Assembly (NCBI GenBank): GCA_916610825.1
Contig: OU744452.1
Span: 11,450,110-11,514,109 of the forward strand
DNA length: 64,000 bases
Direction: 5' to 3'
Source: Haliclystus octoradiatus
Taxonomy: Eukaryota > Cnidaria > Staurozoa > Stauromedusae > Haliclystidae
Below the pieces are notes generated by a model that did not search any database, had not been told where the DNA came from, and worked only from the letters and a program-made list of their open reading frames with translations. Position numbers and translations under genes: made by a program. The first letter of the stretch is position 1, and each line of letters begins with the position of its first letter. This document shows, piece by piece, positions 13,001 through 28,000 of this stretch.

Positions 13001-16000
13001 GGTCAATTAATTCTACGTGACAGCCTGTATGTCAAAGTAACGCTCAAATCACATTTTATGATTTTACTGCTGTTAATTTTTGAAACCATAGTATTGAACG
13101 ATATAGCCGATTACCCCAACATCACCGTAAATGAAAATGAAGTCGCAAAATATAATTTTTGACATCTTCAAAAAATACTCAAACAGTAACAGTTAGAGCA
13201 TGGCTTGGAGTCTACCTTGAATTGAAAATTATCTTTCGTAAGTGGCCGTTGATTCCCATTCACGCTGACAAAAATGAAAACAAATGTTCTATTCTAGCGA
13301 ACGAGGTTTATCCTTTCGGAAAGTCATACAACATGCTTTATAGCTCTTATATACATCTTCAGGTGTTTCAAAGGATGACTGCATATAATTTTTCATATAA
13401 CAATGTTCAAAGCGCATTTATTGAAATGAACTATTCAATTTCTGGTTGTGTTCATTATTGACTGTTTTAAATTGCATATTTGATAAATTGAAAGGGAAAA
13501 TACCATTTGCAACAAAGTGCATAGCCTAGTTCATAAAGCCCTGATAGAATTGCTTTTAATTCCGCCAATAGCGGTAGGATTCTGATCTTACGAATTTTGT
13601 CGTTTCTTTGCCAACATTGTGGAGGTGGTCAACTTGAGTTTTATTTTCGCCAGCACAAGTGATATTATGAGGGTTGCTAGCTAGTCAATAAAGGCCGCCT
13701 ATATCGAGTAGATCTACGTCATTGTTGGCCATTTATAAAAAGGATAATTTTTCATCTATTCCTATCGATCCTGGCTAAATTGTTGGCGAAAGTTTTGAAC
13801 GTCTTCAAAATCCGAAAGAGTGAAATTCAACATCAGGAAACAGCAACCAACATCTTGAGAGTGGCTAAAATGACTTTCTATTTTACCGACATTTCGAGGA
13901 TTTTGTTGGTATAATAAAAAATCATTTGACAAGGGCATACGAATATTCTAAAATTTTATCATTTTGATTCTATATTTAGATCGGATAGAAATTACACCAA
14001 TCAGTTCGCTTTTTACTAGTTAACTACTTAATTTCGATCCAATCAAAAAATAACTTCAATGTAAACGGGATCAATACATAACATACACAAAACAATATAA
14101 ACATGGTACAATGTTTCGATTATAAACTGCAATTCATTAACATGATATACTAACTTGCAGTAGGCTCTGTGTATTCCAAAAGGAGTTCAGCGTTATGGAA
14201 TGATCGAATAGATGAGAAAAGAGGATCGACAGGAGTTATTACAAGATAAGGGATTTCACTAGCTGTCCATGTTGTTGTTGTCACAAAAGTGCTCAATAGT
14301 TGTCCAATATCTACAGAATCGAAAATTTCACCTTCATATAGAACTCTAGGTATGTCCCAGAGAAGAGATTCCGTCATCACGAATTTAGGGTTAATCATAT
14401 TGGTACAAAACATTTCAGGTGGCGGATCTTGGATACCTTGACTGTAAAACATATACATTTGCACAACTAAAGGCTTATCTGAACGGTTCAATATTTTATT
14501 CATCGTTAAGCGAAGTCTTGCTGATTTTATGGCTGTTGTAACAGATATAGTCGCTGGACTAAGCCGAATTGCCAACGAAATCACATCACCATTGTACATG
14601 GAACCAATTTCATAGCCTGATTCTTGATTGTAGCAGATTCTGGCTGATTTTAAAGCATTATAGGAAGGGTTCCCAGACAACTGAGTTGATGATAAAGCGG
14701 TTTCTTTAGCTGAAAAAGAAAGCAAAGAGTAAATCGATAAGGAGAAAAAATTCTCGTAAAATACTTTTTAAGATCATTGCAAAAAGAGCTATTTGCAATA
14801 CTCTGAGAAATGTTGTCATTTGTAGAGATACAGCAATCTATTAAATTAACATGAAGAATGGACACTTAGAAAATTTGATTTTATATAAGTTCGAAAAGAA
14901 TAATTAAGCATACTTTGAAGGATCAAGTAAATTTTTGTTACATGATACAAGGTACACAATTCACGATACATGATTCAACTAACCATAATATTTAGCAAAA
15001 CAAGTAACAATATGATTTTACATAACTATTTGTTTTGTTTTCGTGTTTTATACTCTTTGAACGGTTCCAAAGCTATTCACTTTATGTCTCATTTATTTGC
15101 TTGAATCCTTTTTCAAAACACGAAGGGTCTCAAACAAAAACTTACTTGTTGTTAACAACGCTTGTTACCCGGGGCTTTTCATTTTCTTGCGATGCGAGAA
15201 ATGGATTTTGATTGGTTATATTATTTTTTTCACGTCAAAAACGGATGGAAAATTGGTTCATTGCTTATTACTGATAAATCTCGCTGACTAAGGAATAAAT
15301 ATATATATATATAGGTAGATAATAATGCGAAGTTTTCCACGCTTGCGTAGGTATAGTGCTCAATCATAAATATCAGAGCTTTAATAGATAAATAAAACCA
15401 GTGAAAAAGACATATAAGGCTATCGCTACTCTGCGGTTTCACACCAAGTTTCATGTCATGTTTTTCTGTAAATAATGAATCTATACTCGGAGTACGGAAG
15501 ACCATATGTCCCTTTTTGACTCATTTTCATTATCTATACATATTGGAAATAAAGACGACGAAAAGGCATTACTCCTAACTAAGAGTTTCATGCGTTCAGC
15601 TTGCAATCGTCGCTGATGATCTCAATTAAAAGCATTAAATCGAGTTATGCGGAAAATGCTCTGTCGCACCACTGTTTCCAATCTATTCATATTCTGTTTT
15701 AAAAAACATTGAGAAATTTTACATAAATGTTGTGTGCTTACATTAAATTATTGTTAGTATATAGATCTTTATATTTAATTATGTAGGCTTACCCTTGCTA
15801 AGAGTTACATCTGTACAATTTGATGAGCTTCCAGGTGAAAGACATCTTGGTGATCTGATGAAACCATGTTGATTATTCAACACCAGGTCGACTGTACCTA
15901 GATGTAGTTAAATAGAAGAATTTGAATCATTGTGATAAAACGTAAACTATTTAGGATAAATGGAAGATTAATATAAAAAGTCAAGTTTTCAAGTACTTTT

Positions 16001-19000
16001 AGAAACAGAGATACGTATCTGTCGAATTGTTTTTGTATCGAACATTAATCATATAATCCAAATTTTCCATGAACTATGGCCTCGTATATAGCAGCACGAC
16101 AGTTAGCCTGCTCGCAGACTCACTGTCAAAATGTAAACTTGGTAAACAGTAGAGTCTGCTAACTCGAGGACAAAAGCTTGCCTTTGCCGAATTAGCACGG
16201 GGCGTGGAAATTGGCTGCCTCACTTTCGCTAAGAATGCCTGGTCACGAAAGTCAAGCCCAGAAAAGACCAACGACTCCAACCATATTATTATTAGTTTAC
16301 TTGAAACTCATTTACAGTTAGTATTTCACCATTTATTTTAGGGAAGATATCTAGTTTTCAATAAATCTGAAATTCGACTTTAACATCAGTAATGATCAAA
16401 TGGTCTACTGCATAAATTCTGATGCTTCATCGGAATTAAACTCGTACCGTTACGAATTTGAATTAGTCGCGTGATGGACATATTTTGTCGAACGAACGAA
16501 GCAAATACAGAGTAATCATAATCAGTAATCAGAGCGCACCATTCTTATTTTGAAATTACTTCGCTTGCTGTTCTATTTCTCCCTGTCCTATTTTTTCGTT
16601 CAAGAATTTCTAATACTTGCAACGCTCGGAGCATCAATGATTTCAGAAGCAGTAAACTCACAAACATAAATCGAAGAAACTCATGCATACATATTATATT
16701 ATTTTCCTTCTGGTTATTGAAATATTTTATTTCGCAAAGAAGTTAGTGTTTTGTAGGAACTTGAGAAAGTTGGAAACTATGTAGAAAGATGAATCAACAG
16801 ACCTCATTGCAATATTATGGCAATGCTTTGATGTGATTAAACAGTTGTTGTTTGTCATCGTAATAAATTCCGTAAAATCACCCGTTTACAGGTTGACAAA
16901 TAAAAACCTGGGGGTCATTGGCGTTGACCAATCACATTGCAAGAATGAATAGTAGCAACACGTTGTTATGTATTAAAATGTCAGCGAGGAAAGCATGATA
17001 ATAGAAATCATGCCCTTAGCGCCTCCGTCGTGTCTCCCATCATTCCTCATGTTGTAAAATTATAGTTTCCAATGCTGGAGAATTGTTGTTTTTACGAAAT
17101 CCGATTAGTTTATTGACACAGCCTGACACAGCCTGATACATGCTCATTTGTTGAGAGCACTACATCAAATTGTAAATCAAGTTTGAATAAAATAGACTAA
17201 TAAAATTAAGCAACATATGGAAATCAAAAGATTGATGAATTACCATTGGTCCAAGCATTTAAAATTCAAATGCTTGAAATATAATGATTACATTTTCAAC
17301 CAATGGAAAGGTTATTTCTAAGCCAGATTTGATGCTATGAATAATCCTGGGGTACTCCTTTAGAATTGCATTAACCTTTTTACAACAATTGTAAATACGT
17401 TATTGACAGTCAGCTGATAAGCAATTGCGTGTGTAACATGCGGACGTACACTCTGTAATTAAACAGTTTGCAAAGTTGCCCATGCTGAATTGCTGATTCC
17501 GAATCCTTGAAAGTTAATTTTAAGGTAGGAATTTCCGCCATACTTCAATATATATTACCTTGAATATTTTGATTTCATAAGAATCACTTAGGACGAACGT
17601 TTTTAAAACCTAGTGATTTTTCTGGATATTTGGAGCTGTGCTGTAAATAGCACTACACTATTTTTAATTAATATTGTGAACAAAAACTCTGTGACGATGT
17701 ACTAGCCGGCACAGAATTAAGAGATAGATTAAGAGATTTTCAGAAAACTCACTTGTGTTATACAGGCTATGAACTTCATTCACAAGTAACGTCCAACGCC
17801 ATACTTTCAGAATAGAAATAAAAGAAGAGCTTCTTAATGACCTATACGCATGTTCATAGCCATAGCCGACAGTTATGTAACTTAAATCTTCATCAGGATA
17901 CTGTTTATCAACCAATGTGCTGTTTGAAGTTCCAACTTTTTCACCATTTTCATAAATAGTTAATCCAGATAGTTTACCGTATGTAACAACTAAGTTAGTC
18001 CAAGAATGATTAGATGACAATTGGAAAGATGAACTATGAATGTCATCTTCTCTTCTGAGATTTGCAGTAATGAAACCACCATGATTATGTTTAATATTAA
18101 AACCCAATCCAGGACCACCAATGGCATCACCAGAGTAGCCCATACCAAGAAGTGTTGATTCTCCATAAACGACTAAAAAGTGAAATTTAGAGAACATCAA
18201 CATACTGATGAGTGAGTGTATGTGTAATTGTGTATGCATGTGTCATATGTTTAGTTTATCAATTATATCTGGCTACTTTCAAGTCAATTTGTCAATTATT
18301 TCCATTTCTATTATTCAGTTGTCCACATCTAACATAGGAATGAATTGCTTCAAAGATATTTAATTAAATAATAATAATTAATTATTATTTTACAACTTAT
18401 GAAATGAGTAACATTTAGGAATTTATTTCTCGGGAATTGTCAACGAGTTTATCAGATTGGCAAGGTGAGTTCTTAAGATACAACGGAGGCGGGGTTCTCA
18501 CGGTGTGATGAGCTACGAGTGCTGGTCAGGTAAACCATCAATTACCAATTACTGCAAGGGTCGATCCTTGAGAAAAACTGCTTGGTTGTTGGACTAAAGT
18601 AGGATTCAAATAATTCTGCAACGCAAGATAGTTATATGAAAGGAGAATGGATAAATAAATAACAGTTTTTGAAACTATTAACGAGACACGTGAATCATGG
18701 ATGTACTCATCATAGATCTGACGTTGATGGAAGCTTTCCTATTAACTTGATATATGTTTCTCTGTCGTCATGGAAAGTAAAGAATTCTCTGTTCCTGAAT
18801 GGTTCTACTAGAATATCACTTCAACTTTATCCAACACAAAGACTATTACGGTACTCCACTGTCAGCAAAAATTAAGATTGTTGGGACATACTACTTAATC
18901 ATCAATAAGTACCGTCTCGCAGATACCAAGGAAACAGACGGCTTAGTGCTTATCAGTTATTATCCAAAGCTTCTATCAGAAAAATTAATATTGTGAATAA

Positions 19001-22000
19001 TAGTTTACATTGGATAATATTGTGGATAATATTTAAGAAGAAATATTTTCTTACTGTCACTTAATAGACATCCGTGTAATACTATTCCTGCAATACCACC
19101 ACTTATACAAACAAGCTTCAAATAATCAGCAACGACCAACTTGGGTAATCTTCTAATGTAGCTTGCTCCGTCGTTTACAGTACTATGGAAGGTCTGGAAT
19201 GGATCAGGAAAAGCTCATTAATCAGTTATTAATAAAAATACCTTGGGTAGTAAAGGTATTCTAATCTCTATAATTGTAATGTTATACATGATAAACTCGT
19301 TTACTAAAAACAGGATAGTCCGATGAGATATTATCTGTTACACTCTAAAATGTATTACCCCATCGGATTATCCTGCTTATACACAGCTGCAATATCGGCT
19401 TGTCCTAATTACTTTTGTGTCTGTCTAGTCTGTTGTTATTCATAATAGGACTTTGAGAGAAAAGCATCATTTATGCAGGGATATTTTGAAAACTTTAAAA
19501 TATTTTGAAATATTTTGAAAATATTAGGAAACTTTGAATGAGATGTAAAAGGAGAGTTTGCAGACGAAATCAGGGAAAGTCACAAAGATTTGATTCGCTT
19601 TTATGGATTTTGAAGTGATTTAAAAAGGTTGCTGTGGAAAGGATATGTGACAGCAATTTTCTTCTATGGACCATGGTAATTGTTTTTTATTAAGGCAAAC
19701 GGAGGAGAAATGTTTTGAGATGACTTGCATGTACACCTGTATCTTTTTCTGCTATTTCAGAGTAGCAACAAACGCAGCAAGATAGATAGCAGTAATATAT
19801 ATAATATATTTTGAATCAACGGTCACCTGCTCTGTTCAAGAATGCAGTCATTTTTAAAATAAGGATTGTTAAACGATTTCACACTCTTGCAAAGTAAAAA
19901 TCTGAGCTAACTTTAACCCTAAATTACCTTTTAATATCAGAGAGATTGGTTATCGATGACGTTATATGACTGGAATGGATTAGATCAACACCATAGTTAT
20001 AGGCAACATTATTCATCGACCAACAGGACAATATGAAAATTGAGCAATTCGATTGGTCGAACAACCGTCAATTCTGAAGCTGTATTGACCGCACCGTGCT
20101 TCCCTGCCGTTATGGTGCAATGAGAAAACGGATAATTGCGTTTTTGATGAATTAAAATTCATTCCAATTTGTGTGTTATTATTATATATTACAAAACTGG
20201 CAGGTTAGTTATTGACTAGAACAGTTTTTAATTTCTGCAAACCACAGTCATTACCAGCCGATGATATTCACCTCGCCTCCGATCATAGCTTCGATGAGTA
20301 ACTGTTAATTGAAGCCATGACAATAATCACGATATAAGTGTCTGTGGTGAATATGTGTTATTGAATATAACAATACATTTGCTTTAATATATCCTTTGTG
20401 AATCTATTTCGAAAATAATCTGTAAATTCTGAACGATACGTATACTAGCTACACTTAAAATAATTTAACTTCAAGACCCAAGGAAAGAATAATCTTACCG
20501 CTATGGAGCCATCTGCTTCAAGCACAGAATGCCATTGATTTCCATCATAAGAATATTCAACATGGAAGTTATACCAATTACTTTGCAATGGTTTTCCAAT
20601 GATTTCCACTGCTGAAATAGCGATGGGGCGTGAGTTTAGGTCATATACATGCACACCACAATATCTATCAGATGCAGATGTCTGGGAAATGGTCGAACAG
20701 TATTCTAAATAAAAATAATAAGTAGATATTAATCGAATCTTGAGAAATGTGATCTCACTAGCAATTAGTGTACTGGACCCAGTACTGGACCTTGGGTGAT
20801 AAAACTTTCTGATTATTATAAAGCAAAAATAATTAAAAAAATATTTAAAAATTCTGCTTCAAATACCAAACATTTCCAAAATTGTTCCTCCTATAACGGA
20901 GCGGAGAATCTCTTAGGGTGATTTGGTATCCACAGCCGCTTTAGTGTCAACCTTGTTTTTTATGATTATTATGATAATTGATACCATGTGACAATTTATT
21001 CACTGGGCACACATCAAGGTATCCCTTTTGAGAAACTAAGTCTTCAATTTTACAATAGTAATGTCAATAGTGTTTTCATAGCCGGAATTATACCTTTATG
21101 GAATTATCTGTCTTAGGATGAATTATATGTTGTATGTTTTTGCTATCATCATCAGATTTCCTATCTTTGCCATCAAGTGAGTTTAATTTGACTCTGTAAA
21201 TGGTTTTCGGCCCTATTTCCGGGGGCATTTTCATATGCCCACACTATAATGGGACGTGTCATTTTTAATGGGTGCATTTTTCATTTTTCTGTCAAATTTT
21301 ACACTATCGATTTGAAGATTTCCGTATTTTTCATCTCTCCTTTGTTTTGATCGTAAAGACAGAAAATTATATGGTCTTAATTCTCACTGTAAACTTTATC
21401 GACCTCCCATGTTCCTGAAATAGCCCGACCCCGCCCCAAAATATAGAGGTTTCTCCGGGCCGTATGTAACTGCTATTTTAGTAACCTAATTTGTAAAGGC
21501 GTGGTTTTTATAAACGTATATTTTTCATTTCCAACATAACTTCGATGACAATTCTCAATCAAAAATCAAATCAAATTTGAACAAAAATGGCGCCCATGAA
21601 CACTATAGAAAACTCATTTCGAGGCTTCTTCCCAACTCTTGTATGTATGTAGAAGGCCCTGATTATTGACGGCTATCAACAAACCAGATAGTATGTACGA
21701 AATTTTCAATTTATCATCAACTTTCAACTTAGTTTAATTTATTTAAACAATGTATGTTTAGTTTTTAATAAACTTTAATAAATATTGTCAAGTTGAAAAA
21801 ATAAAAAAATAAAATAAAAACGTTTTCCTTCTAGAGATTTCAATTCGCCTTTGATTTATCTACCCTAGATTATCGACCTATGAAATTTTTCAAATCTCTA
21901 AATTTGTTAATACAATGATATCAAATAAATTATCAAGGGAAGTTTATTATTTCAAAACAACGCCAGAATATTAAAATGTTCATACAACAAACAGATTAGT

Positions 22001-25000
22001 GTGCATACTTATCTCGACACAAATGTTTGCAAACATTGAATAGAAAATATAGAAATATTGAAATATCGAAATAATTTATTTACAAACAGATAATATTATT
22101 GATTTAAAAAGATGAGGATAAAAGATTTAATACCAAAACATGTAAACAATCGTTATTCGAAAGATCAGCACTAAATTAGCGTTCAATGTATATATTAATA
22201 ACTTAAAAAAATGAATGTTTGGTGTATGATCCTATGATTTTTAATATACATTTTATTCATCAAGGGTGCCATGTCTTCCTTGTTACCCAAGGAGATATGA
22301 AACTCCGTATTCCCAGGAAAGTCATATATTAAGTGAATTAGTATATTCATGGCTTTTTAGCTAGACAATAAAGACGCATGTAGCTAACAGTACCTTACAG
22401 ATTACAATGGGAAAGAACAATCAATTGTCAACATATGTAAGCAACAAAATATTATCAGTAAATTGTGAAATCCGGTAATGTGGGATAGGATATGACAAAT
22501 TTATTTATGTGTTTGTTACAGAAATTAGCAGTTGACACTCGAAATTCTAGTATAAAAAAATTCCATTTTTCAATATCGGTTAAAGTAGATGGAAAAAGAA
22601 TAAGAGCTCTACTGTGAGCTGTAATTCTGTAACCGTTCAGTTAATCTGTAATTGTTTATGTTAACATGATTACATTTTGGAATTAATTGGTATTGTTACG
22701 ATTCCTCAATGTGGACATTTTTAAGATCATTATATACTCCTATTTATTGATTTCCCTTGACTGAATTTACCTGGTTCCAAAGATTTGACTGTTAATTTTG
22801 GCCTTTTAGCTGGATCCGCATTGCTCATTCCATAGAAGTCAAATGTGCCTGTAACGTTGTACTTGCTTGACAAGGCAAAAATACTCAGTGAATTTCCTGA
22901 ACTGTCAAAAAAATATTGCATAATATCTTGAAATTTGGGAGAATCAAATTGCAATTTGATGTGACTTCCAGCTTCGATTGAAAGATCGATTGATTCCCCT
23001 ATACCATCCTCATAAACATCACAGTTTATAGCATCAGTGAGAGTGTTTTCATTCTTAATTGCTAGTCTCAATGTTACATTTTTTGCAACAATTCCTTTAT
23101 AGGGATAAATCTCGAGTTTAGCTTCTATAATCTTGGAATATTTGGAGACTGGTGTTTCGCCAAAATATAGTGCGGTTGACCAATATATCTCTTGCAATGA
23201 CAAGGAGATAACTTCAGTATTACGATTGCATTCACCCTTATCATTCCTGTAAAATGCACCCTTCATCGTTTTCTCCAAGAAAGCAGAATGATGGCGGAGA
23301 TCTGAAATTATGAAAAACTATTATAGATTACTTGGAGAGACATGGAGTATTCTCATCAAGAGCTACAAAAAATGGAAGAGATACCTTAAACGGGCCTTGA
23401 CATTGATAGAGATTGATAGAGGTGCAATTGATTGCGAAAAGTATTAAATGTATTCAAGATTAATGGCATGCAATAAGGTGTGCTACACTTAATATATTTC
23501 CAGGGCAAAATTTGGCTTATAGAAAGTCAATGGCATTTTTTCCTGTAGTATGGATTATAAGAGCAAAGTGTCACATCTCTTCCACAAAATGAGGTTGGCA
23601 AAACAAAAAATAAACTAGAACGCCCACTTTGGTTTGAAGTCTAACCCCAATTTGGTGTATTTTGTGTTTGATTGATCATGCACTGCTTACCAAAAACGTT
23701 GGTACGGGTCATAAAAGTAAGGCGAATAACCTAGGCATCAAACCTAGGCATTGATTGATTGAAATTATCCGTTTAAAATAGCGGGCGAGCGTATAAGAAC
23801 TGCGAACCACGAACAAGTGAACTAAGAAATGAATTTCGTATAAATTAACCACAAGTAAATCAGTGGCGGATCCAGGGGAGCGCGACAGGGGCAAACGCAC
23901 CCGTCAGATTTTTAAACTGTTTGATGGCGCCGCGGCTGTTGTTTTGCTTTCATTCTTTACGAAAACAATAACTGAGAAAACGACTTGTGAATGAAATTTC
24001 ATCCTGAGTACGTCATATTTTTCGTAGAAGATTGAAAGTAGCAGTACGATTGTTATAATAATGGTATGATTGGACACTAGACTAGAAGGAAGTCAACTTA
24101 ATTTGACCAATCAACGACACTGATTTCGCTACCGCGGAAGTAGAGCATCCAATAGATTGCTTTGATTTCGCTCCCCTCAGATGACGTAGCCTTCAAAGAA
24201 TCTAGCTATGAACCAATGATAATGCTCTATTTCACATTCCTGACATAGTTCGCCCCCCTCGGCACCCGTGAATAACAAAGCTTGTCTTGCTTACTGTCCT
24301 GCTTGTACTTTCTTTTCTCTTTTTGTTGTTTTCAAACCCTTGAATCAGTCATCGTCATCTAGCCTCCTTTTGTTAACTTAATCACAAATTGCGCAGTCAC
24401 AAGATAAAACTGAAGCAGTTTGAAAACATATACTCCAAGGAGATTATTTCACATGAGTTCAAGGTGTCATTTTATTTGAACGATGCTGGTAGAAGTTTGT
24501 GAATTTTCAGAGTTGCAGTTTGCATCGTCAGAAAGCAAACTCATAAACTCATAATGTTATCTCAAATTTGGTGGAAACTTATCTTGGTATCATGATTCAC
24601 GAGGCATCCTTATCCAAACTCAGGAAATACTAAACAAGACAAATGTTCTTCTCTCTACAGGGTACATTGTTTATATTTGTATTTACTATTTTCTTACAAA
24701 TGCTGATAATTTAACTTGAATATATACTTGTTTTTCTTGGTTACAACATTTTTGTCGCTGTAAATTTGGAATAACTATGAGATAGACCATACTTTGTAGC
24801 TACTTGAAAGTCCGATTTGGATATGCAAAAACGATGCTACAGACATCCTAAGAGTTTTTAAATTTCAAAACTTTTCCGGGGGGGCATGCCCCCAGACCCC
24901 CCAAGATGGAGATGGCTTCGCCCCTCTACCCCACAATTCTTGCACCCCTCACATTTATGGCTGGATCCGCCCCTGAAGAAAATATAGAGATTTTTATACG

Positions 25001-28000
25001 TATAAACGTTGCTTTCTCAAACCTAGGAAGGTAACTCAAAAAATTCTTGCTGACATCATACATCGTCATTCAAATTTGGTATAATGATTGCATAAATGTT
25101 TCTCATGAATCAACAGTAACAGCACGAAAGAAATTATCAAATGCTATAGAAAAGGCCAAATCGTGATTAATTGGACTGTAAACAATTTGAAATAAAACCA
25201 ATTTGAGGAGTATTGATCATTTTGAATCCATATTTCCACTATGAGTAAATTTGATGTCAGAAACACATGCCAAACATCCACATAGTTTGAACTTTCATTT
25301 ACAACAATGTTTACCTTCCAATCTACACGAGCCCTTTTCCGCTGCTTGACATCCGTTTTGATTGGAACATGACTAATATGCTAGACTTTCATCACATGAA
25401 TGTTTTGCAGAATTACGTGTCAAATTCTCATTTTACGCATGCCTAATACATGACCTGCAAGAACTTTAGATAGGAACAAATGTAATCTAAGCGGGTATTA
25501 ACATAACGCATCATTATTTTAATGTATTGTTTCATGTTCCTTATAAGTAATTGAGCTCCAATATCAACAACAACTCTATCAAATAATATTGTGTGGTTTT
25601 TTTGTCATTAGAATTTATATACTTAATCACACATATATTAGCCTTATAGTCAGTCGGTTTAGCTCACCGTTGAACCACATAGATACTGAAAAACCCTGAC
25701 GGCAATTATATGGATTGAGAATGCAGTCATCCCAGATGAATTTAGAATGAACATATTCATATCCATCTCTCAATGGCAATGACTTGATTCCTATGTGTGG
25801 ATCCAAATAAGGTATGATGTTTGTATAGAGATCAAAATTTCCTTTTACATCAGAGATAATACCACCATCAATATTGTAAAAATGCCATTCATGATCAGCT
25901 GAAATCGCGAATAAAGTAAAATTAGCATAGTAACATTATACCAATTGTAAAGTTTATAATAGACGTCTCACGTCTTTGATATCAATGTTATCAGATTATC
26001 AAACATAGAAATATAGATACGTTAATTTGTTTCAGTCATTAAAAGTACCATAATATAAATGAAGATCTCAATCAACGTAGAACGATAATGTAGTTGGTTC
26101 TGGTTCTAGCATAAATTTTGAGATCATTATACTACACATTTCATTGAGACTTGTCATCACCACTATCACGCAACACATTCATAACTTGCAACCAAAATGA
26201 TATACCATTCCTCTTCAAATTATTGTAGGGTATATTTACACATTGTATACACATATGGCTGTATGAAAAACCTTCAAGATCTTTAAATCCCAATACATCA
26301 ACCGCAAAACTCTGATCAGATTCTTGCTGCCATGTTTGGAATAGGAATCTTATTGCTCTAAATCTTTTCCCAATTATAAATTTATGGTGACATTTTGAAA
26401 CACAGGATAGGTCAAACTCCTAGAAATGAAATTCGAAATAAGGTAAATAAAAAACTCATCAATTCATCACAATGCATATCGAACTATACTGTACCAAATA
26501 AGTGTCGATAGACAAAATTCAATGAATCTCAAATTTTTAAATTTTACTCATGGTAACAACGTTTTATTGCTTCATGCAATCATTTTCAAGTTAAAGTTTA
26601 ACAGTTTTTATAGAGCAATTTATACGAGTTAATTTGATATATACCAATTAATAATATTTTCCAGTCATAAATGTTTGAAATATCTGTTTTGAATGGATAT
26701 ACGTATATAAGTTTTATTAAGTTTTTGATATTTATATAGAAATAATCAAGTAGCAGTTGAAAAATATTTCTCAATGATACTATGTTTGATGCACTTGCAA
26801 GGTACAAATAGAAATGAATGGATGTGATTAATAAATGTAACGTGGTAACTGGTAACTGAGCAAAATGTCAAAAAAATGATTCACATTGGAAATTATTGCA
26901 CATGAGAACATATTTGATCAACACTCACCAATAGAGAATTAGATTCGTCGAGATAAGCAAAATATTTCACCAAATCATGGGATAAAAATACATGATATGT
27001 CCCTTCATTCTTTTTACTCAATACTTCAAAACCATCAAGGCGATATTGTTGTATAAAATCAATTTGGTAATAAATTGGGATAAATGTTACATCAACACCA
27101 CGTGAAATTAATGTAGTATTTTCAAGAATGTTATCAATATCTGGATACCATCCAGTCATATCTTTGTGCAGCCTACCAAAATCTCTCATCTCATCTCTGC
27201 TAGATACATCTATTTGTTTAGAAAGAATAACCCCGCTAGTCATTCCTAAGACCGATGGAGGCTCTGAAACAAACATATAATACACTTTTTAGGTTAACGT
27301 TAGAAAGTAGTTTAAAATTATCCAAAAATATTATTTCAATTCAATCTCATTAACCGATACAATGGAATGTTGTGTATAATATTTTGATTTGCACCTCATA
27401 CCAATTAAGTGAAATAGTAGCTCTATTACTCCAAAGTATTTTCGATTCACATTTTTGATCGACCATCTGTTCTTTTACTGAAGTTATTTTCAGATTAAAC
27501 AGAATGTTGAATGTGCACAAGAAAGCGATTTAACACTTGAAAATATCTTTATTGATTTTACAAGGGGACAGTCTCGATCTTCAAGTCTCAATCCAAATGA
27601 GAGGTATGAACGATCACAGAGAACAACAGAGAAGTTCCTGAGACTCTTTATCCGGGTAACGTATCCTCAAAAGTGAAACATTTTAGTCAAGAAATTTGCA
27701 CATAATTTTTCTGATAGGAATCATATTAAATTCATTATTTCATTAAATGTTGATTTATTTATCATTCATAATGAACTTACTGGAGCTATAGATTTCTGTT
27801 TCACTGCATCCATATACTGCAACTTTAAGACATGGTCGACCAGTAAATGTCTGTGGCATGATTCGAATTGCCGTAGCCAAGAAAGGATATTTGATTTTAT
27901 TATAGATGTTGGCGTTAACATCAGAATGTGAGCTATCGAAGATCTAAACAAGATGGAGTAAAGCAACAGCATAAGTTATAACAATTACAGTTAGACCGGA

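Noticed and set aside
18490-18610. GGGTCGATCC segment as a tRNA gene or SINE
   Set aside because: The sequence around it is a short local palindrome and no A box or cloverleaf could be fitted.
26893-26928. Extension of exon 4 frame past 26929 (VSVDQIC)
   Set aside because: A consensus GTGAGT donor and matching phase with exon 5 show that this part is intronic.
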